DNA from: Gracilimonas sp040904925 | GTDB taxonomy: Bacteria; Bacteroidota; Rhodothermia; Balneolales; Balneolaceae | Length of the DNA: 64,000 bases | Assembly (NCBI GenBank): GCA_040904925.1 | Contig: JBBDSP010000006.1 | Coordinates: 124,001-188,000 of the forward strand | Direction of reading: 5' to 3' | Shown here: in pieces, positions 17,214 through 26,833 of the stretch | Numbering within the stretch: the first letter of the stretch is position 1 | Layout of the letters: every line of letters starts with the position of its first letter | Position numbers and translations under genes: made by a program | The notes under the pieces: model-generated | Told to the model about the DNA's origin: nothing | The model's database searches: none | The model's input: only the letters and a program-made list of their open reading frames with translations

Positions 17214-18227
17214 TTAACTCTTATACCCATTTGGATTTTGTGACTGCCAGCGCCAGGTATCTTCACACATTTCCTCGATACCACGTTTTGCTGTCCATCC
17301 AAGTTCTTTTTCAGCTTTAGAAGGATCTGCATAGCAGGCGGCTATATCTCCGGGGCGGCGTGGAGCTATTTTATAGGGCACTTTTTTTCCGGAAGCTTTT
17401 TCAAAAGCGTTGATCATGTCTAATACGCTGGATCCATTTCCTGTTCCAAGATTGTAAACCACCAGGCCGGGTTTGGTCTCTAGTTTTTCAAGAGCTTTTA
17501 AATGACCTACGGCAAGATCGACCACATGAATATAATCCCGAACACCGGTACCATCGTGGGTAGGGTAGTCATTCCCAAATACAGACAGTTCTTTTAGCTT
17601 TCCTACAGCAACCTGAGAAACATATGGCATGAGGTTATTCGGGATGTCATTAGGATCTTCCCCGATTAACCCGCTTTCGTGAGCACCTACGGGATTGAAG
17701 TATCTGAGTAAAGCGATGTTCCATGACTCATCTGCAACGTAAAGATCTTTAAGAATATATTCGATGAAGAGTTTGGTCCGCCCATAAGGATTGGTCGCTG
17801 AAAGGGGAAAATCTTCTGTGATGGGGACTTTATGAGGATCACCATATACAGTTGCAGATGATGAAAATACAATATTTTTGACCCCGTGCTTCTTCATAAG
17901 CTCGCACAAATAGAGAGTACTGCCGAGATTATTTTCATAATACATCAGGGGTTTGGCTACAGATTCTCCAACCGCTTTGTATCCGGCAAAATGAATCACA
18001 GAATCAATTTTGTGATCTTCAAAGATGCTGTTTAAAGCTTTTTTATCCAGCAGATCCTGCTCATAAAATGTTAGTTCTTTACCCGTAATTTGCTTTACTC
18101 TTGTAACAGCTTTTTCACTGCTATTAGACAAATTGTCGACCACAATAACCTCATGACCTTCATTTAACAATTCTAAAACGGTGTGACTCCCAATATACCC
18201 TGCTCCGCCTGTAACTAATACAGTCAT
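17214..18227 (-). CDS. galE: UDP-glucose 4-epimerase GalE
   Basis: This is a 337-residue protein of normal length. It is an extended short-chain dehydrogenase: NAD motif TGGAGYIGSH (7-16), VDNLSNSS, FAGYKAVGESV, SSSATVYGDP (catalytic Ser), NPYGRTK (YxxxK), RYFNPVGAHESGLIGEDP and the C-terminal RRPGDIAACYADP. It interconverts UDP-glucose and UDP-galactose in the cytoplasm for glycan synthesis. It is the last gene of a thioesterase-HPt-galE run with spacings of about 10 bp. Confidence 0.96.
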   Translation of the reverse strand: MTVLVTGGAGYIGSHTVLELLNEGHEVIVVDNLSNSSEKAVTRVKQITGKELTFYEQDLLDKKALNSIFEDHKIDSVIHFAGYKAVGESVAKPLMYYENNLGSTLYLCELMKKHGVKNIVFSSSATVYGDPHKVPITEDFPLSATNPYGRTKLFIEYILKDLYVADESWNIALLRYFNPVGAHESGLIGEDPNDIPNNLMPYVSQVAVGKLKELSVFGNDYPTHDGTGVRDYIHVVDLAVGHLKALEKLETKPGLVVYNLGTGNGSSVLDMINAFEKASGKKVPYKIAPRRPGDIAACYADPSKAEKELGWTAKRGIEEMCEDTWRWQSQNPNGYKS

Positions 18228-18238
18228 GATAATTACTC

Positions 18239-18592
18239 TTAATTAATTTTCTTTTCTAATTCTGAAATTACTTTATCGCAAATATCCCTGATCTTATCGG
18301 CAGATGCTTTAAGGTCTTTATCGGGTTTTTCATCCCAGATCAGCGTTTTTGCATGCTCGTATTCCTCTATGATCTGCTCTAAGCCAAGCATTTGAGCTAC
18401 CGGTTTAATTTTATGGCCGGCCTTTCTGAAATCGATCTCTTCTCTGATTAAAAGGTACTTTTGGTAGTTTTCTCTGAACTCTGCAAATGATTCAATGGCT
18501 GCTTCAGAAAATTCCTTGATGAATTTTTCTTCCCCATATAACATGTCTTGTATCCCGGAAAAGTCAATAAGCTCGTTTTTATTGGTGCTCAA
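18239..18592 (-). CDS. HPt (histidine phosphotransfer) domain protein
   Basis: This is a 117-residue all-helical single-domain protein. The phospho-acceptor motif is GH60KIKPVAQMLGLE, the usual H-x-L/I-K-x..a..lG pattern of HPt domains; flanking helices fill the rest. HPt proteins carry phosphate between receivers in multistep phosphorelays. It is an orphan: no receiver or kinase is adjacent, and it lies between a thioesterase and galE at about 10-bp spacing. One kinase with a fused receiver at 37-41 kb in this window is a conceivable partner, but nothing ties them together. Confidence 0.8.
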   Translation of the reverse strand: MSTNKNELIDFSGIQDMLYGEEKFIKEFSEAAIESFAEFRENYQKYLLIREEIDFRKAGHKIKPVAQMLGLEQIIEEYEHAKTLIWDEKPDKDLKASADKIRDICDKVISELEKKIN

Positions 18593-18602
18593 AATAAAAT
18601 AA

Positions 18603-18974
18603 TTAATCGTTTACGGCTTCTTTGATGTGATGAGGAGTGGGCTTCCCAAATTCATCTACATGTACAAACACAATTTTATCAATACTAATGATGGTTTCTT
18701 TAGAAAACTTATTCCTGACCACGCACTTAACAGTTATTGAGGTTCGCCCGAATGTAACAGTTTCCATTCCAATCTCAATCACTTCGCCAAGTTTTGCAGA
18801 ATTGACAAAGTTAATTTCAGACATGTATTTTGTTACGATATTTCCCTTTCCAAGCTGACAGAGCACATAAATGGCTGCCTCTTCATCTACCCAGGAAATA
18901 ACGGTACCTCCAAAAAGAGTACCGTGTGCATTTAGGTCTTCCGGTTTAATTAACTTTCTGCTGAAAAATCTCAT
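18603..18974 (-). CDS. Hotdog-fold acyl-CoA thioesterase (YciA-like)
   Basis: This is a 123-residue single hotdog domain. N-terminal LIKPEDLNAHGTLFGGTVISWVDEEAA is the classic motif of YciA/ACOT-type acyl-CoA thioesterases (Asn-His-Gly and the following Asp/Glu on the central helix), then FVNSAKLGEVIEI and FGRTSITVKCVV. It cleaves acyl-CoA to free acid and CoA. First gene of a run with the HPt gene and galE. Confidence 0.9.
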   Translation of the reverse strand: MRFFSRKLIKPEDLNAHGTLFGGTVISWVDEEAAIYVLCQLGKGNIVTKYMSEINFVNSAKLGEVIEIGMETVTFGRTSITVKCVVRNKFSKETIISIDKIVFVHVDEFGKPTPHHIKEAVND

Positions 18975-19048
18975 TTTATCCTTATTGATTATTACTACAT
19001 TAAAGATAAGAGATAAAGCAATAATGATATAATTTGTTTTATGATTCT

Positions 19049-19094
19049 TAGAACTTTAGGAATTAAAAAGTTCTATTAGATAATAAATAGAACT
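19049..19094. promoter_or_regulatory. Candidate operator: three 7-bp sites upstream of parA
   Basis: TAGAACT (19049-19055), its inverse AGTTCTA (19069-19075) and TAGAACT again (19088-19094) are spaced 20 and 19 bases start to start, about two helical turns. Ribbon-helix-helix partners of ParA usually bind short repeated sites like these in their own promoter or partition site. The sites lie 72 to 117 bp upstream of parA in an AT-rich stretch. Confidence 0.5.
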
Positions 19095-19165
19095 AGTATT
19101 ATTGTAACAAAAACAAGAATAATTACTCTCTCTAAGTAAAAGAAATTCATTACGGCTTAGACATT

Positions 19166-19924
19166 ATGAAGACAATTGCATTAACAAATCAAAAGGGCGG
19201 CGTTGGCAAAACAACCACAACCATTAACCTTGGGGCAGGATTAGCCAAGTTAGGTAAGAAAGTTCTTTTGATAGATCTAGATCCACAAGCAAATTTAACT
19301 TATTCATTACGCACACATTCGCATCGTCTCGATAAGACCATTTATCATGCCTTACGCGGAAATGTCAGCGTTGATGAACTCATTATTGAGCACAACGGTT
19401 TCGATTTTGTTCCATCTTCGCTGGAGCTTTCCGGTGCAGAGTTGGAATTAGCCAGTGAGCCTGCAAGGGAAGGGTTGCTCAAGAATGTGATGAAAGATCT
19501 TGAAAAAAATCATGATTACGATTACGTACTCATCGATTGCCCGCCTAATCTCGGGTTATTGACTTTAAATGCTTTTACAGCCGTTAAAGATATTTTCATT
19601 GTTCTGCAATCGGAGTATTTGGCGCTGCACGGACTCTCAAAACTGTTAGATCTTGTTAAAGTGGTTCAACAGAGATTGAATAACCAACTTGAAGTTGGGG
19701 GTATCATCTGTACACTTTATGATAGCAGAAAAAACCTTAACAAAGAGGTGGTAGGCCATATCAAAGACTACTTTGGTCCGAAGGTATTTAAGACCATAAT
19801 TCGGGATAACGTTGCACTGGCTGAAGCTCCAAGTCACCACAAAACAATATTTGAATACGATGGCAACAGTGCCGGAGCACAAGATTACTTTGCGTTAGCT
19901 AAAGAAATAAAAAACGGCAAATAA
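19166..19924 (+). CDS. ParA/Soj-family ATPase
   Basis: This is a 252-residue protein with the deviant Walker A motif KGGVGKTTTTINLG (10-23), DLDPQANLT, and Walker B VLIDCPPNLGLLTLNA. No N-terminal DNA-binding extension, so it is a Soj-type (or type Ib) ParA that binds DNA non-specifically as an ATP dimer and drives partition or positioning of cargo. The next gene starts 4 bp after its stop (allowing for the TAA) and encodes a small DNA-binding-type protein instead of a classical ParB, as in type Ib partition pairs. Three possible operator sites lie upstream. Whether it serves the chromosome or is left from an integrated replicon cannot be decided from the window. Confidence 0.93.
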   Translation: MKTIALTNQKGGVGKTTTTINLGAGLAKLGKKVLLIDLDPQANLTYSLRTHSHRLDKTIYHALRGNVSVDELIIEHNGFDFVPSSLELSGAELELASEPAREGLLKNVMKDLEKNHDYDYVLIDCPPNLGLLTLNAFTAVKDIFIVLQSEYLALHGLSKLLDLVKVVQQRLNNQLEVGGIICTLYDSRKNLNKEVVGHIKDYFGPKVFKTIIRDNVALAEAPSHHKTIFEYDGNSAGAQDYFALAKEIKNGK

Positions 19925-19927
19925 ACA

Positions 19928-20209
19928 ATGAGTAAGAAAAAGAGCCTTGGACATAATCCGCTGGCATACAGCACGCGGAGGCATGCTTCTTTTGACTTTA
20001 TTACTCCATCTGATGAAAACAGAAAGGAAGAGGATGAAAGTACGGATTCCCAAAGTGGCAGCAAGGTGAACAAAGTTACTGCTAGTTATTATTTGGAGGA
20101 GCCTCTTGTTAATACCGTTAGAGATTTGGCTGATAAAAAAGAAATGTCTTATTCTGCATTGGTCAATGGTATCTTGAAAGACGTTTTAAAAGATATTATT
20201 TCCGATTAA
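19928..20209 (+). CDS. Small ribbon-helix-helix protein, ParA partner
   Basis: This is a 93-residue protein. The N-terminal half is basic and then acidic and looks disordered (NRKEEDESTDSQSGS). The C-terminal 45 residues fit a ribbon-helix-helix fold: a beta strand (KVTASYYLE), helix (EPLVNTVRDLADKK), turn (EMSY) and helix (SALVNGILKDVLKDI). Its position directly after parA matches the small centromere-binding partners (ParG/omega-like) that also repress the operon; the disordered N-terminus would then stimulate the ATPase. Identification is by fold pattern and position, not by close homology. Confidence 0.7.
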   Translation: MSKKKSLGHNPLAYSTRRHASFDFITPSDENRKEEDESTDSQSGSKVNKVTASYYLEEPLVNTVRDLADKKEMSYSALVNGILKDVLKDIISD

Positions 20210-20265
20210 ATTTATTATTTGTAACCAATTTACTTTTCTTATCATATGCCAACACTTAAGGCACT

Positions 20266-23200
20266 ATGATCAAAATTTATAACTTTCTTTCTTTAACAGA
20301 TCTCGCTCATAAATTTTCTGAAATTTATTCTGCGAACTATTCAGATCCTCTAAACCCTGCGTGGGTAATAGTTCAAAATAATGAGGTTAAAGAGTGGCTT
20401 TCTCTCCATTTAGCAGATAGTCTGGGTATAGCAGGCAATTTCAGGTTCATCTTCCCATCTGAATTTTTGTGGACTTTATATCGCATCCGTGAACAAAGTA
20501 CCCCCAAAAACTTACCATCTGATCTTAACAGCATGCAGTGGGCATTGTTTCAATTATTTGAAGAAAGACCTGAGCTTCTGTCAGATATTCCTTTCGCGGA
20601 TACCGCTGCGAAATCAACTTCACTAAAGTTCCAGTTTTGTGGCCAATTAGCGGATGTGTTTGATCAATATCAGGTGTATCGCCCGGAGATGATGCAGGCC
20701 TGGTTAAAACGGAATTTGGTAACTAAAAATGCTCACGAAAAATGGCAGGCTGCACTTTGGAAAGTACTAAATTCTACCTGGAATAAGAATGAGATGACAT
20801 CCCAAATTCCAACCCGTGCAAAAGCTTACGATAATCTTATTGATTGGATTGAAGGGACTGATACCCGATTATTAGATAAAATACCTGGTATGCTCTTTAC
20901 TTTTGGTTTGTCTCATAACAGCCAACCTTTTTTGCAGATTCTTTCAAAATTAGCTCCTTTCAAAGACATTCATTTCTTTAGCAAGAGAGTTCCTGAAAAT
21001 TTTGGTGATGAATCTGCTGATCTTCTTTTTAAAAAATGGAGATCTTCTTTTGTTGAACAGATTGAACTGTTTAAGTCTTTTAATAAGCATGCTCCTGATG
21101 TGTTAGAGGAGTCTGACCTTGACGGGGAGATAGTTTCTATACCGGGGATCGAAGTTCATTCCTTCCACAATGAGCGGAGGGAAGTGGAAGTATTAAAAGA
21201 TTCTGTGCTGCACTTTTTAAATGAACACAAGGAGGCAGGTCCACAGGATATCTTGGTTATGATTCCCGATGCAGAAGAATATGCTTCCTTGCTTGAATCT
21301 ATATTTACCGGAGTAGATGAAAAAACATCGTTGCCAATTTCAAGACTTTATGATCAGCTAAATCCTGAAGAACATACATTGGAATCAATTTTTGATCTGC
21401 TTAGCTCTTCTTTTAAGCCAAGTATGGTCGCTGATATAATGAATCTGAACCCGATTAAAAATACTTTTTCATTTAGTAAGGGTGAGTTGGAGGTTTTAGA
21501 GGAATGGATCATTCAAAACAATGTCTACCGGGGACTTGGGGATGATTTCAATGAATTATATAGCTGGAAAAAGGGAATCAATCAGCTCCTGGCCGGATTG
21601 TCTATGGAGGCCTCTGATCTTGATTTGTATAGAGGGTTGGTGCCGAACAGCTCAATAATAACTGTTGATGATATGCACTTAACGGCCCGTTTTTCAAGAT
21701 TCCTGCATATGCTAATGACTGCTGCAGATGAATCAGGCCGGGAGAAAACGCCTGAGGATTGGCTTGAGTTCGCTGATAAGCTGATCAGGGATTTTATTCA
21801 AGACAAAGTCGGAGATAATAACTCTTCAGGGCTTTTTTCAACCCTTGCTAAACTTAAAGAGCAATTAAAGTATTCACAGGTTACAAATGAGGTCCCCTAT
21901 AGCCTTATTAAAAACTGGTTAAAAGATCAGTTCAGCTCAAATCGATCATCCTCAGGCAGATTTGGACAGGGTATAACGGTAAGCTCATATATACCTTATC
22001 GCTCGGTTCCATTTAAGTTCATAGCAGTATTGGGGATGAATGAGGGAGAATTCCCCCGGCGTTCAGTTCGCCCCGAATTTGATCTGATCTACGCAGACCC
22101 AAAACCAGGCGACCGTATCCAGAAAGAGGATGATACTTTTCTGTTTTTAGAGACCTTGCTTGCAGCCGGAAATAAACTGCATATCAGTTACAAAGGGCGT
22201 GATCAGAAATCTGATTCTGAGCGATTGCCATCCATTTTAGTACAACAGTTGGAGGATGTGTATCAGGAAGAAAAATTAAAGAAGTTTACTCATAGCCTTC
22301 ATCCATTCAGCCCTCGTTATTTCAAGAAGGAAAAATTACCTGCCTCGTTCTCTGCAACTAATCTTTCACTCGCTAATAATATTCGTTCAGTACATCAGGA
22401 AACCCCCGAATTTCTTGATTATACTTATATACAGGATGACCTTAAAGAGCTAAAAAAGTTAGCCGTTCAGGACATTATTTTATTTTTTACTGATCCTTGC
22501 AAGTATATGGCAAGAAATTATTTAAACGTTTCTGATATTTTGGATGAAACTGAAATTGAAGATAGGGAAGCTTTTGATGTTGGAGGGCTTGAATCATATA
22601 ATCTCAGTGATTTTCTGTTACGGAATATTATACAGGGTTACTCTAAAGAAGAGATCTATGATTATGCTCACAAATCTGCACGTATACCCGATAAGCTAAA
22701 AGGAAGGAAGGTGTTTGATGAGCAATATCAGGAAGTTCAAACATTGCTTAAGGAGATGGAGCCATTTGCTCAGGTCGAGCCCCGGGATGTTGAAATTGAA
22801 CTCGATATTGACGGAATTGAGATCTACGGACGCATTTCAAATGTATATGAAGATGTACTGATTTCGAGTCGAGTCGGAAGGCGTAGGCCAAAAGATGAAG
22901 TGGAGCATTGGCTTCGTCATTTATTGCTTCTAAAACAGGGGGTAAAGATCTCAGAGAGTATTTTTATTACGAAAGAAAAAGAAGGAATTGAGGTTTTTGA
23001 TCTAAGATCCGAGAATATTTCCATTGATGGATTAGATGCCTATATAGAATGGTTTTTGAGAGATGATAGTATGTTGACTAAATCTGCATTCTTCCCGGAA
23101 ACATCAAAAGCTTATGCAGAATCCTTGCTTCAGGGAGATGATGAGCTTTCTGCATTGGATGAGGCCAGGAAAGTATGGGAGCCGGGCTACCACAGATCCC

Positions 23201-23337
23201 GAACCGAGAAAAATGAGTTTTACAGTGAGCTGATCTGGCGTGGTAAAGATCCACTTCAAACTAAAGCTTTCAAGGAGAATGCAATGACATTCTGGGTGCC
23301 ATTTCTGAAGGCAATAGAGAAGGAGGGTGATGAGTAA
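20266..23337 (+). CDS. recC: Exodeoxyribonuclease V subunit RecC
   Basis: This is a 1023-residue protein. The N-terminal region has the RecC opening (NPAWVIVQNNEVKEWLSLHLADSLGIAGN..FPSEFLW). An inactive helicase-like core runs to about 560, with SLVPN-type and TVSSYIPYRSVPFKFIAVLGMNEGEFPRR (family motif for the RecC-specific dead helicase part). The C-terminal inactive nuclease domain contains FFTDPCKYMARNYLNV, seen in all RecC proteins. RecC holds RecB and RecD together and scans single-stranded DNA for Chi. At 1023 residues it is about 100 shorter than E. coli RecC. It is followed by recB with an 8-bp overlap and then recD, giving a complete recC-recB-recD operon. It begins 56 bp after the parA-RHH pair. 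Confidence 0.93.
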   Translation: MIKIYNFLSLTDLAHKFSEIYSANYSDPLNPAWVIVQNNEVKEWLSLHLADSLGIAGNFRFIFPSEFLWTLYRIREQSTPKNLPSDLNSMQWALFQLFEERPELLSDIPFADTAAKSTSLKFQFCGQLADVFDQYQVYRPEMMQAWLKRNLVTKNAHEKWQAALWKVLNSTWNKNEMTSQIPTRAKAYDNLIDWIEGTDTRLLDKIPGMLFTFGLSHNSQPFLQILSKLAPFKDIHFFSKRVPENFGDESADLLFKKWRSSFVEQIELFKSFNKHAPDVLEESDLDGEIVSIPGIEVHSFHNERREVEVLKDSVLHFLNEHKEAGPQDILVMIPDAEEYASLLESIFTGVDEKTSLPISRLYDQLNPEEHTLESIFDLLSSSFKPSMVADIMNLNPIKNTFSFSKGELEVLEEWIIQNNVYRGLGDDFNELYSWKKGINQLLAGLSMEASDLDLYRGLVPNSSIITVDDMHLTARFSRFLHMLMTAADESGREKTPEDWLEFADKLIRDFIQDKVGDNNSSGLFSTLAKLKEQLKYSQVTNEVPYSLIKNWLKDQFSSNRSSSGRFGQGITVSSYIPYRSVPFKFIAVLGMNEGEFPRRSVRPEFDLIYADPKPGDRIQKEDDTFLFLETLLAAGNKLHISYKGRDQKSDSERLPSILVQQLEDVYQEEKLKKFTHSLHPFSPRYFKKEKLPASFSATNLSLANNIRSVHQETPEFLDYTYIQDDLKELKKLAVQDIILFFTDPCKYMARNYLNVSDILDETEIEDREAFDVGGLESYNLSDFLLRNIIQGYSKEEIYDYAHKSARIPDKLKGRKVFDEQYQEVQTLLKEMEPFAQVEPRDVEIELDIDGIEIYGRISNVYEDVLISSRVGRRRPKDEVEHWLRHLLLLKQGVKISESIFITKEKEGIEVFDLRSENISIDGLDAYIEWFLRDDSMLTKSAFFPETSKAYAESLLQGDDELSALDEARKVWEPGYHRSRTEKNEFYSELIWRGKDPLQTKAFKENAMTFWVPFLKAIEKEGDE

Positions 23338-26300
23338 GCCTCTTAAAGTATTTGAAGCTCCCCTTACAGGAATCAGCTTGGTGGAAGCAAGCGCAGGAAC
23401 GGGTAAAACTTATAACATCACTTCTTTATATGTGCGTGCCATTCTGGAGCTGAATTTAGAGCCGGATCAGATCTTGGTAATGACTTTCACGGAAGCGGCG
23501 ACAGCTGAACTTAAATCCAGATTAAGGGGTCGTCTGAAGGAATCTCTGAAAGCTATTGAAATCAAAGAACCTGGAAAAGATGATTTCCTGAAAGAACTAC
23601 TTGATAAAAACTATAAGGACGCTGCCTTAAAGCTCAAAAAAGCACTTGAGAATTTTGATGAATCCTCTGTGTTTACGATCCATGGATTTTGTAATCGGCT
23701 TTTAAGTGAATACAGCCTTCAGTTTGACGTAAATCCCAACTTTGAAATACTTAAAGATACCTCGGAATTACTTCAAGACTGTGTGGATGATTATTGGAGG
23801 GCTTTTCTAAGATCAACCGAAGAAAGCAATTCTAATGCAAGAACCTTGAATTATCTGATCGAGATTGGTTTTGGTCCGGACGATTTGCGCAATGTGCTCG
23901 ACTTCATCCTCAAATATCCACATAGCAGGGTAGTTCCTGAAAATATATCAACATCTGACTTTGAAGATATATTTTCGGAGTTGGAAACAACCTTTGGAGC
24001 AATCAGGAATGCCTGGAAAAAGGAAGGAAAAGAAATATCAGAGTTGTACTGGAGTGGAAACCTTAATGGTCAAAGCTTTAAGCTTACAGCTGATACCGTT
24101 CAGAAAGATTGGAAGATGATCAATGAGTTTGTTGAATCTGACAGTGCCGTTATATCAGTTTGGGATCGTCTTTACAGGTTTGGGAACTATATGCGAGAGA
24201 AAGGCAGTACGAATTCTTTTACCGTTCCGGATTTTGAATTCAACAGCTTGATAGAACAATACGTAGAGCTTCTTGAAGAGCTGAAATATCTGAAGCCGGC
24301 CTTTATCAAAGAATCTGTGGAAGAGATCCGTCATCAATTTGAATATCAGAAATCCATATCAAACTTAGTCAGTTACGATGATCTTCTTCAGATCGTTGAA
24401 AAGGGCCTTAGGGAAGATCGGTCAGGTTTTTTAAGCAAAAATATCCGTGAAAAATATCCGCTGGCGTTGGTAGATGAATTCCAGGATACCGATCCTATTC
24501 AATACAACATCTTCAGAACGGTGTATTACGGTGAGCAAGATACAGGTTTGTTCATGATCGGAGATCCCAAGCAGGCCATTTATGCGTTCAGGGGCGCGGA
24601 TATCTTCACGTATCTTGAAGCAAAATCTGATGCCGATAAGAGCCAATCTTACAGTCTTAGGTCAAACTTCCGCTCAAATGAAGGAGTTATCGAAGGGGTG
24701 AACAGTGTCTTTTCCTATGCTAAAAATTCATTCCTTTTAGAAGATCTAAACTTTGAATCTGCCGAATTCCCTCATTCTATCAAAAGTGATGATGAGTATA
24801 TAGTTCATGATTCCGGTGATCAATTGAAACCTTTGCAATTCATAACGTTAAATGATTTAGAATACACCAATAAAGATGACCTGAGAGCTGACATTTCTGA
24901 GATAGTAGCCGGAGAAGTAAACCGATTACTGTCAGGTGATTTTAAGTTGAAGGGAGATCCGGTACAGGAAAAGGATATCGCTATTCTGGTTAGGACAGGA
25001 TATGAGGGAGAGGAGATTCAGGATGCACTCAGAAGTCAGGGAATCAATAGTGTGCTTCGATCCCGAAAAAGTGTTTTTAAGACAAAAGAAGGGGAAGAAT
25101 TGTATCGTATTCTCAGTGCAGTTTTACGACCAGGGTATGAAGGCAGAATTAGATCTGCTCTGGCAACAACTTTAATGGGATATAATGCAAGCGATCTGCT
25201 TGAACTGAATGATAATGAAGCTAAATGGTCAGATATCATTTCATCATTTACAGAAATAAAGCAAAGTTGGACAGAGAAAGGAATCGAGACTGCCCTTGAT
25301 CTACTTTTGAGAAAGTTTGGGGTTACTGAAAGAATATCAAATCAACCCAAAGCAGAACGACGAATTTCAAATCTGTCTCACATTTCAGAACTGCTCTCTA
25401 AAACAGCCAGGGAGCAACATCTGAACCCAAAGGGATTACTGAAATGGTTTTTTGGAAAAGCAAATGATGATTCAGATAAAGCTGGTTCCGATGAGGAAGA
25501 ATTACGGCTTGAAAGCGATGAGGATCTGATTCAGATCACAACTATACACGCTTCAAAAGGACTTGAATATCCCATAGTCTTTTGTCCGTTTTTGTGGTCA
25601 TCAAGAGCTAAACCTGACAAAAATTCTATCCTTAAGTTTTATGATGGAGACTCTACCGTCATCGATATAAGTCAGAATATAGATCATGAAACCAAAACGG
25701 ATCATAAGCGGATGACGGAACATCAGAATCGTTCTGAAGATGTTCGATTGACTTATGTTGCCCTTACCCGCGCAGTTGCAGCCTGTTTTGTATTGCTTCC
25801 AAATTACAAATCCATTAAAGACTCACCGCTTGCATATATGCTGAATGGGGATAATGGAAGTGGGGAGATTAATAATTTCGAATCTATAAAGGAGAAGCTT
25901 TTAGCATCTGAAAAATTGCTTGTTCGTAAACCGGAAGTAGTTAGCTCTGGATCTTCAAAAAACGGGCCTAAGAAATTAGATCAATTAGATACAGCAGTTT
26001 TCAATAGGAGTGATGTATTCAATTTCCCGCGAATGCTTAGTTATTCATCACTTGCAGGTGAAAAGCACTCCGGGAGTTACGAAAAAGAAAGAGATGAAAT
26101 TTATGAACCCGACAGGGAAGTTGAATCGCTGACCAACGATCGCTTTGGATTTCCCAAAGGTGCGCATGCCGGTAATTTCTTGCATCAGGTGTTCGAGGAT
26201 ATTTCGTTCGAGAATACCGTTGATCTTGAAAAACTGATCGCCAAGAATCTTGAATACTATGGCATTGACTTAAAATGGGAGAGAGTGGCTCACGAGTGGA

Positions 26301-26833
26301 TCAAAGAAATATTGAAGCTAAACCTCAAAGTACCTGATATTACGCTTTCAGAGCTGAAAGATGGGGAAGTACTAAAGGAGATGGAGTTCTTTTTCCCGGT
26401 AGAACATATTGAACCAAATGAACTCTGGAAGATGATCAGGACTGATTTTAAATCAGGAAGTGAGGAGCAATTGCATGGGTTCATGAAGGGATATATAGAT
26501 CTGACCTTCAGGCATAACGGCAAATATTATATTCTGGATTATAAGTCTAATTACCTTGGCAATACGCCAGAAGATTATAATAGTGAGGCTCTAAACGTAG
26601 CCATGAAGGATGCCGGGTATGATCTTCAGTATCATATTTATACGGTAGCACTGCACCGGTTCTTATCAGCTAAGATGAAAGATTACAGTTACGAGAAGCA
26701 TTTTGGCGGAGTTCTATATCTCTATTTGCGTGGAGCTGTCAAAGGACTGCCGGGGAGCGGGGTTTTTTATGACAAACCGGAGTTTAGCCTCATTAAGAGG
26801 CTGGATAAATATTTTAAAGTTGGGGGCAAGTGA
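23330..26833 (+). CDS. recB: Exodeoxyribonuclease V subunit RecB (helicase-nuclease)
   Basis: From the ATG at 23330 the protein has 1167 residues; a GTG one codon upstream is possible, but AGGAGG at 23321-23326 sits right before this point. It is an SF1A helicase: Walker A EASAGTGKTYNI (about 18-29), FTEAATAELKSRL, VFTIHGFCNRLLSEY, ALVDEFQDTDPIQY (motif II), GDPKQAIYAFRGAD (motif III), ITTIHASKGLEYPIVF (motif V) and VALTRA (motif VI). The C-terminal nuclease domain keeps its metal ligands: a His in GNFLHQVFE, Asp in GYIDLTF, and ILDYKSNYL with Asp and Lys. So both motor and nuclease should work. It resects double-strand breaks and degrades foreign linear DNA together with RecC and RecD. Confidence 0.96.
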   Translation: MSKPLKVFEAPLTGISLVEASAGTGKTYNITSLYVRAILELNLEPDQILVMTFTEAATAELKSRLRGRLKESLKAIEIKEPGKDDFLKELLDKNYKDAALKLKKALENFDESSVFTIHGFCNRLLSEYSLQFDVNPNFEILKDTSELLQDCVDDYWRAFLRSTEESNSNARTLNYLIEIGFGPDDLRNVLDFILKYPHSRVVPENISTSDFEDIFSELETTFGAIRNAWKKEGKEISELYWSGNLNGQSFKLTADTVQKDWKMINEFVESDSAVISVWDRLYRFGNYMREKGSTNSFTVPDFEFNSLIEQYVELLEELKYLKPAFIKESVEEIRHQFEYQKSISNLVSYDDLLQIVEKGLREDRSGFLSKNIREKYPLALVDEFQDTDPIQYNIFRTVYYGEQDTGLFMIGDPKQAIYAFRGADIFTYLEAKSDADKSQSYSLRSNFRSNEGVIEGVNSVFSYAKNSFLLEDLNFESAEFPHSIKSDDEYIVHDSGDQLKPLQFITLNDLEYTNKDDLRADISEIVAGEVNRLLSGDFKLKGDPVQEKDIAILVRTGYEGEEIQDALRSQGINSVLRSRKSVFKTKEGEELYRILSAVLRPGYEGRIRSALATTLMGYNASDLLELNDNEAKWSDIISSFTEIKQSWTEKGIETALDLLLRKFGVTERISNQPKAERRISNLSHISELLSKTAREQHLNPKGLLKWFFGKANDDSDKAGSDEEELRLESDEDLIQITTIHASKGLEYPIVFCPFLWSSRAKPDKNSILKFYDGDSTVIDISQNIDHETKTDHKRMTEHQNRSEDVRLTYVALTRAVAACFVLLPNYKSIKDSPLAYMLNGDNGSGEINNFESIKEKLLASEKLLVRKPEVVSSGSSKNGPKKLDQLDTAVFNRSDVFNFPRMLSYSSLAGEKHSGSYEKERDEIYEPDREVESLTNDRFGFPKGAHAGNFLHQVFEDISFENTVDLEKLIAKNLEYYGIDLKWERVAHEWIKEILKLNLKVPDITLSELKDGEVLKEMEFFFPVEHIEPNELWKMIRTDFKSGSEEQLHGFMKGYIDLTFRHNGKYYILDYKSNYLGNTPEDYNSEALNVAMKDAGYDLQYHIYTVALHRFLSAKMKDYSYEKHFGGVLYLYLRGAVKGLPGSGVFYDKPEFSLIKRLDKYFKVGGK

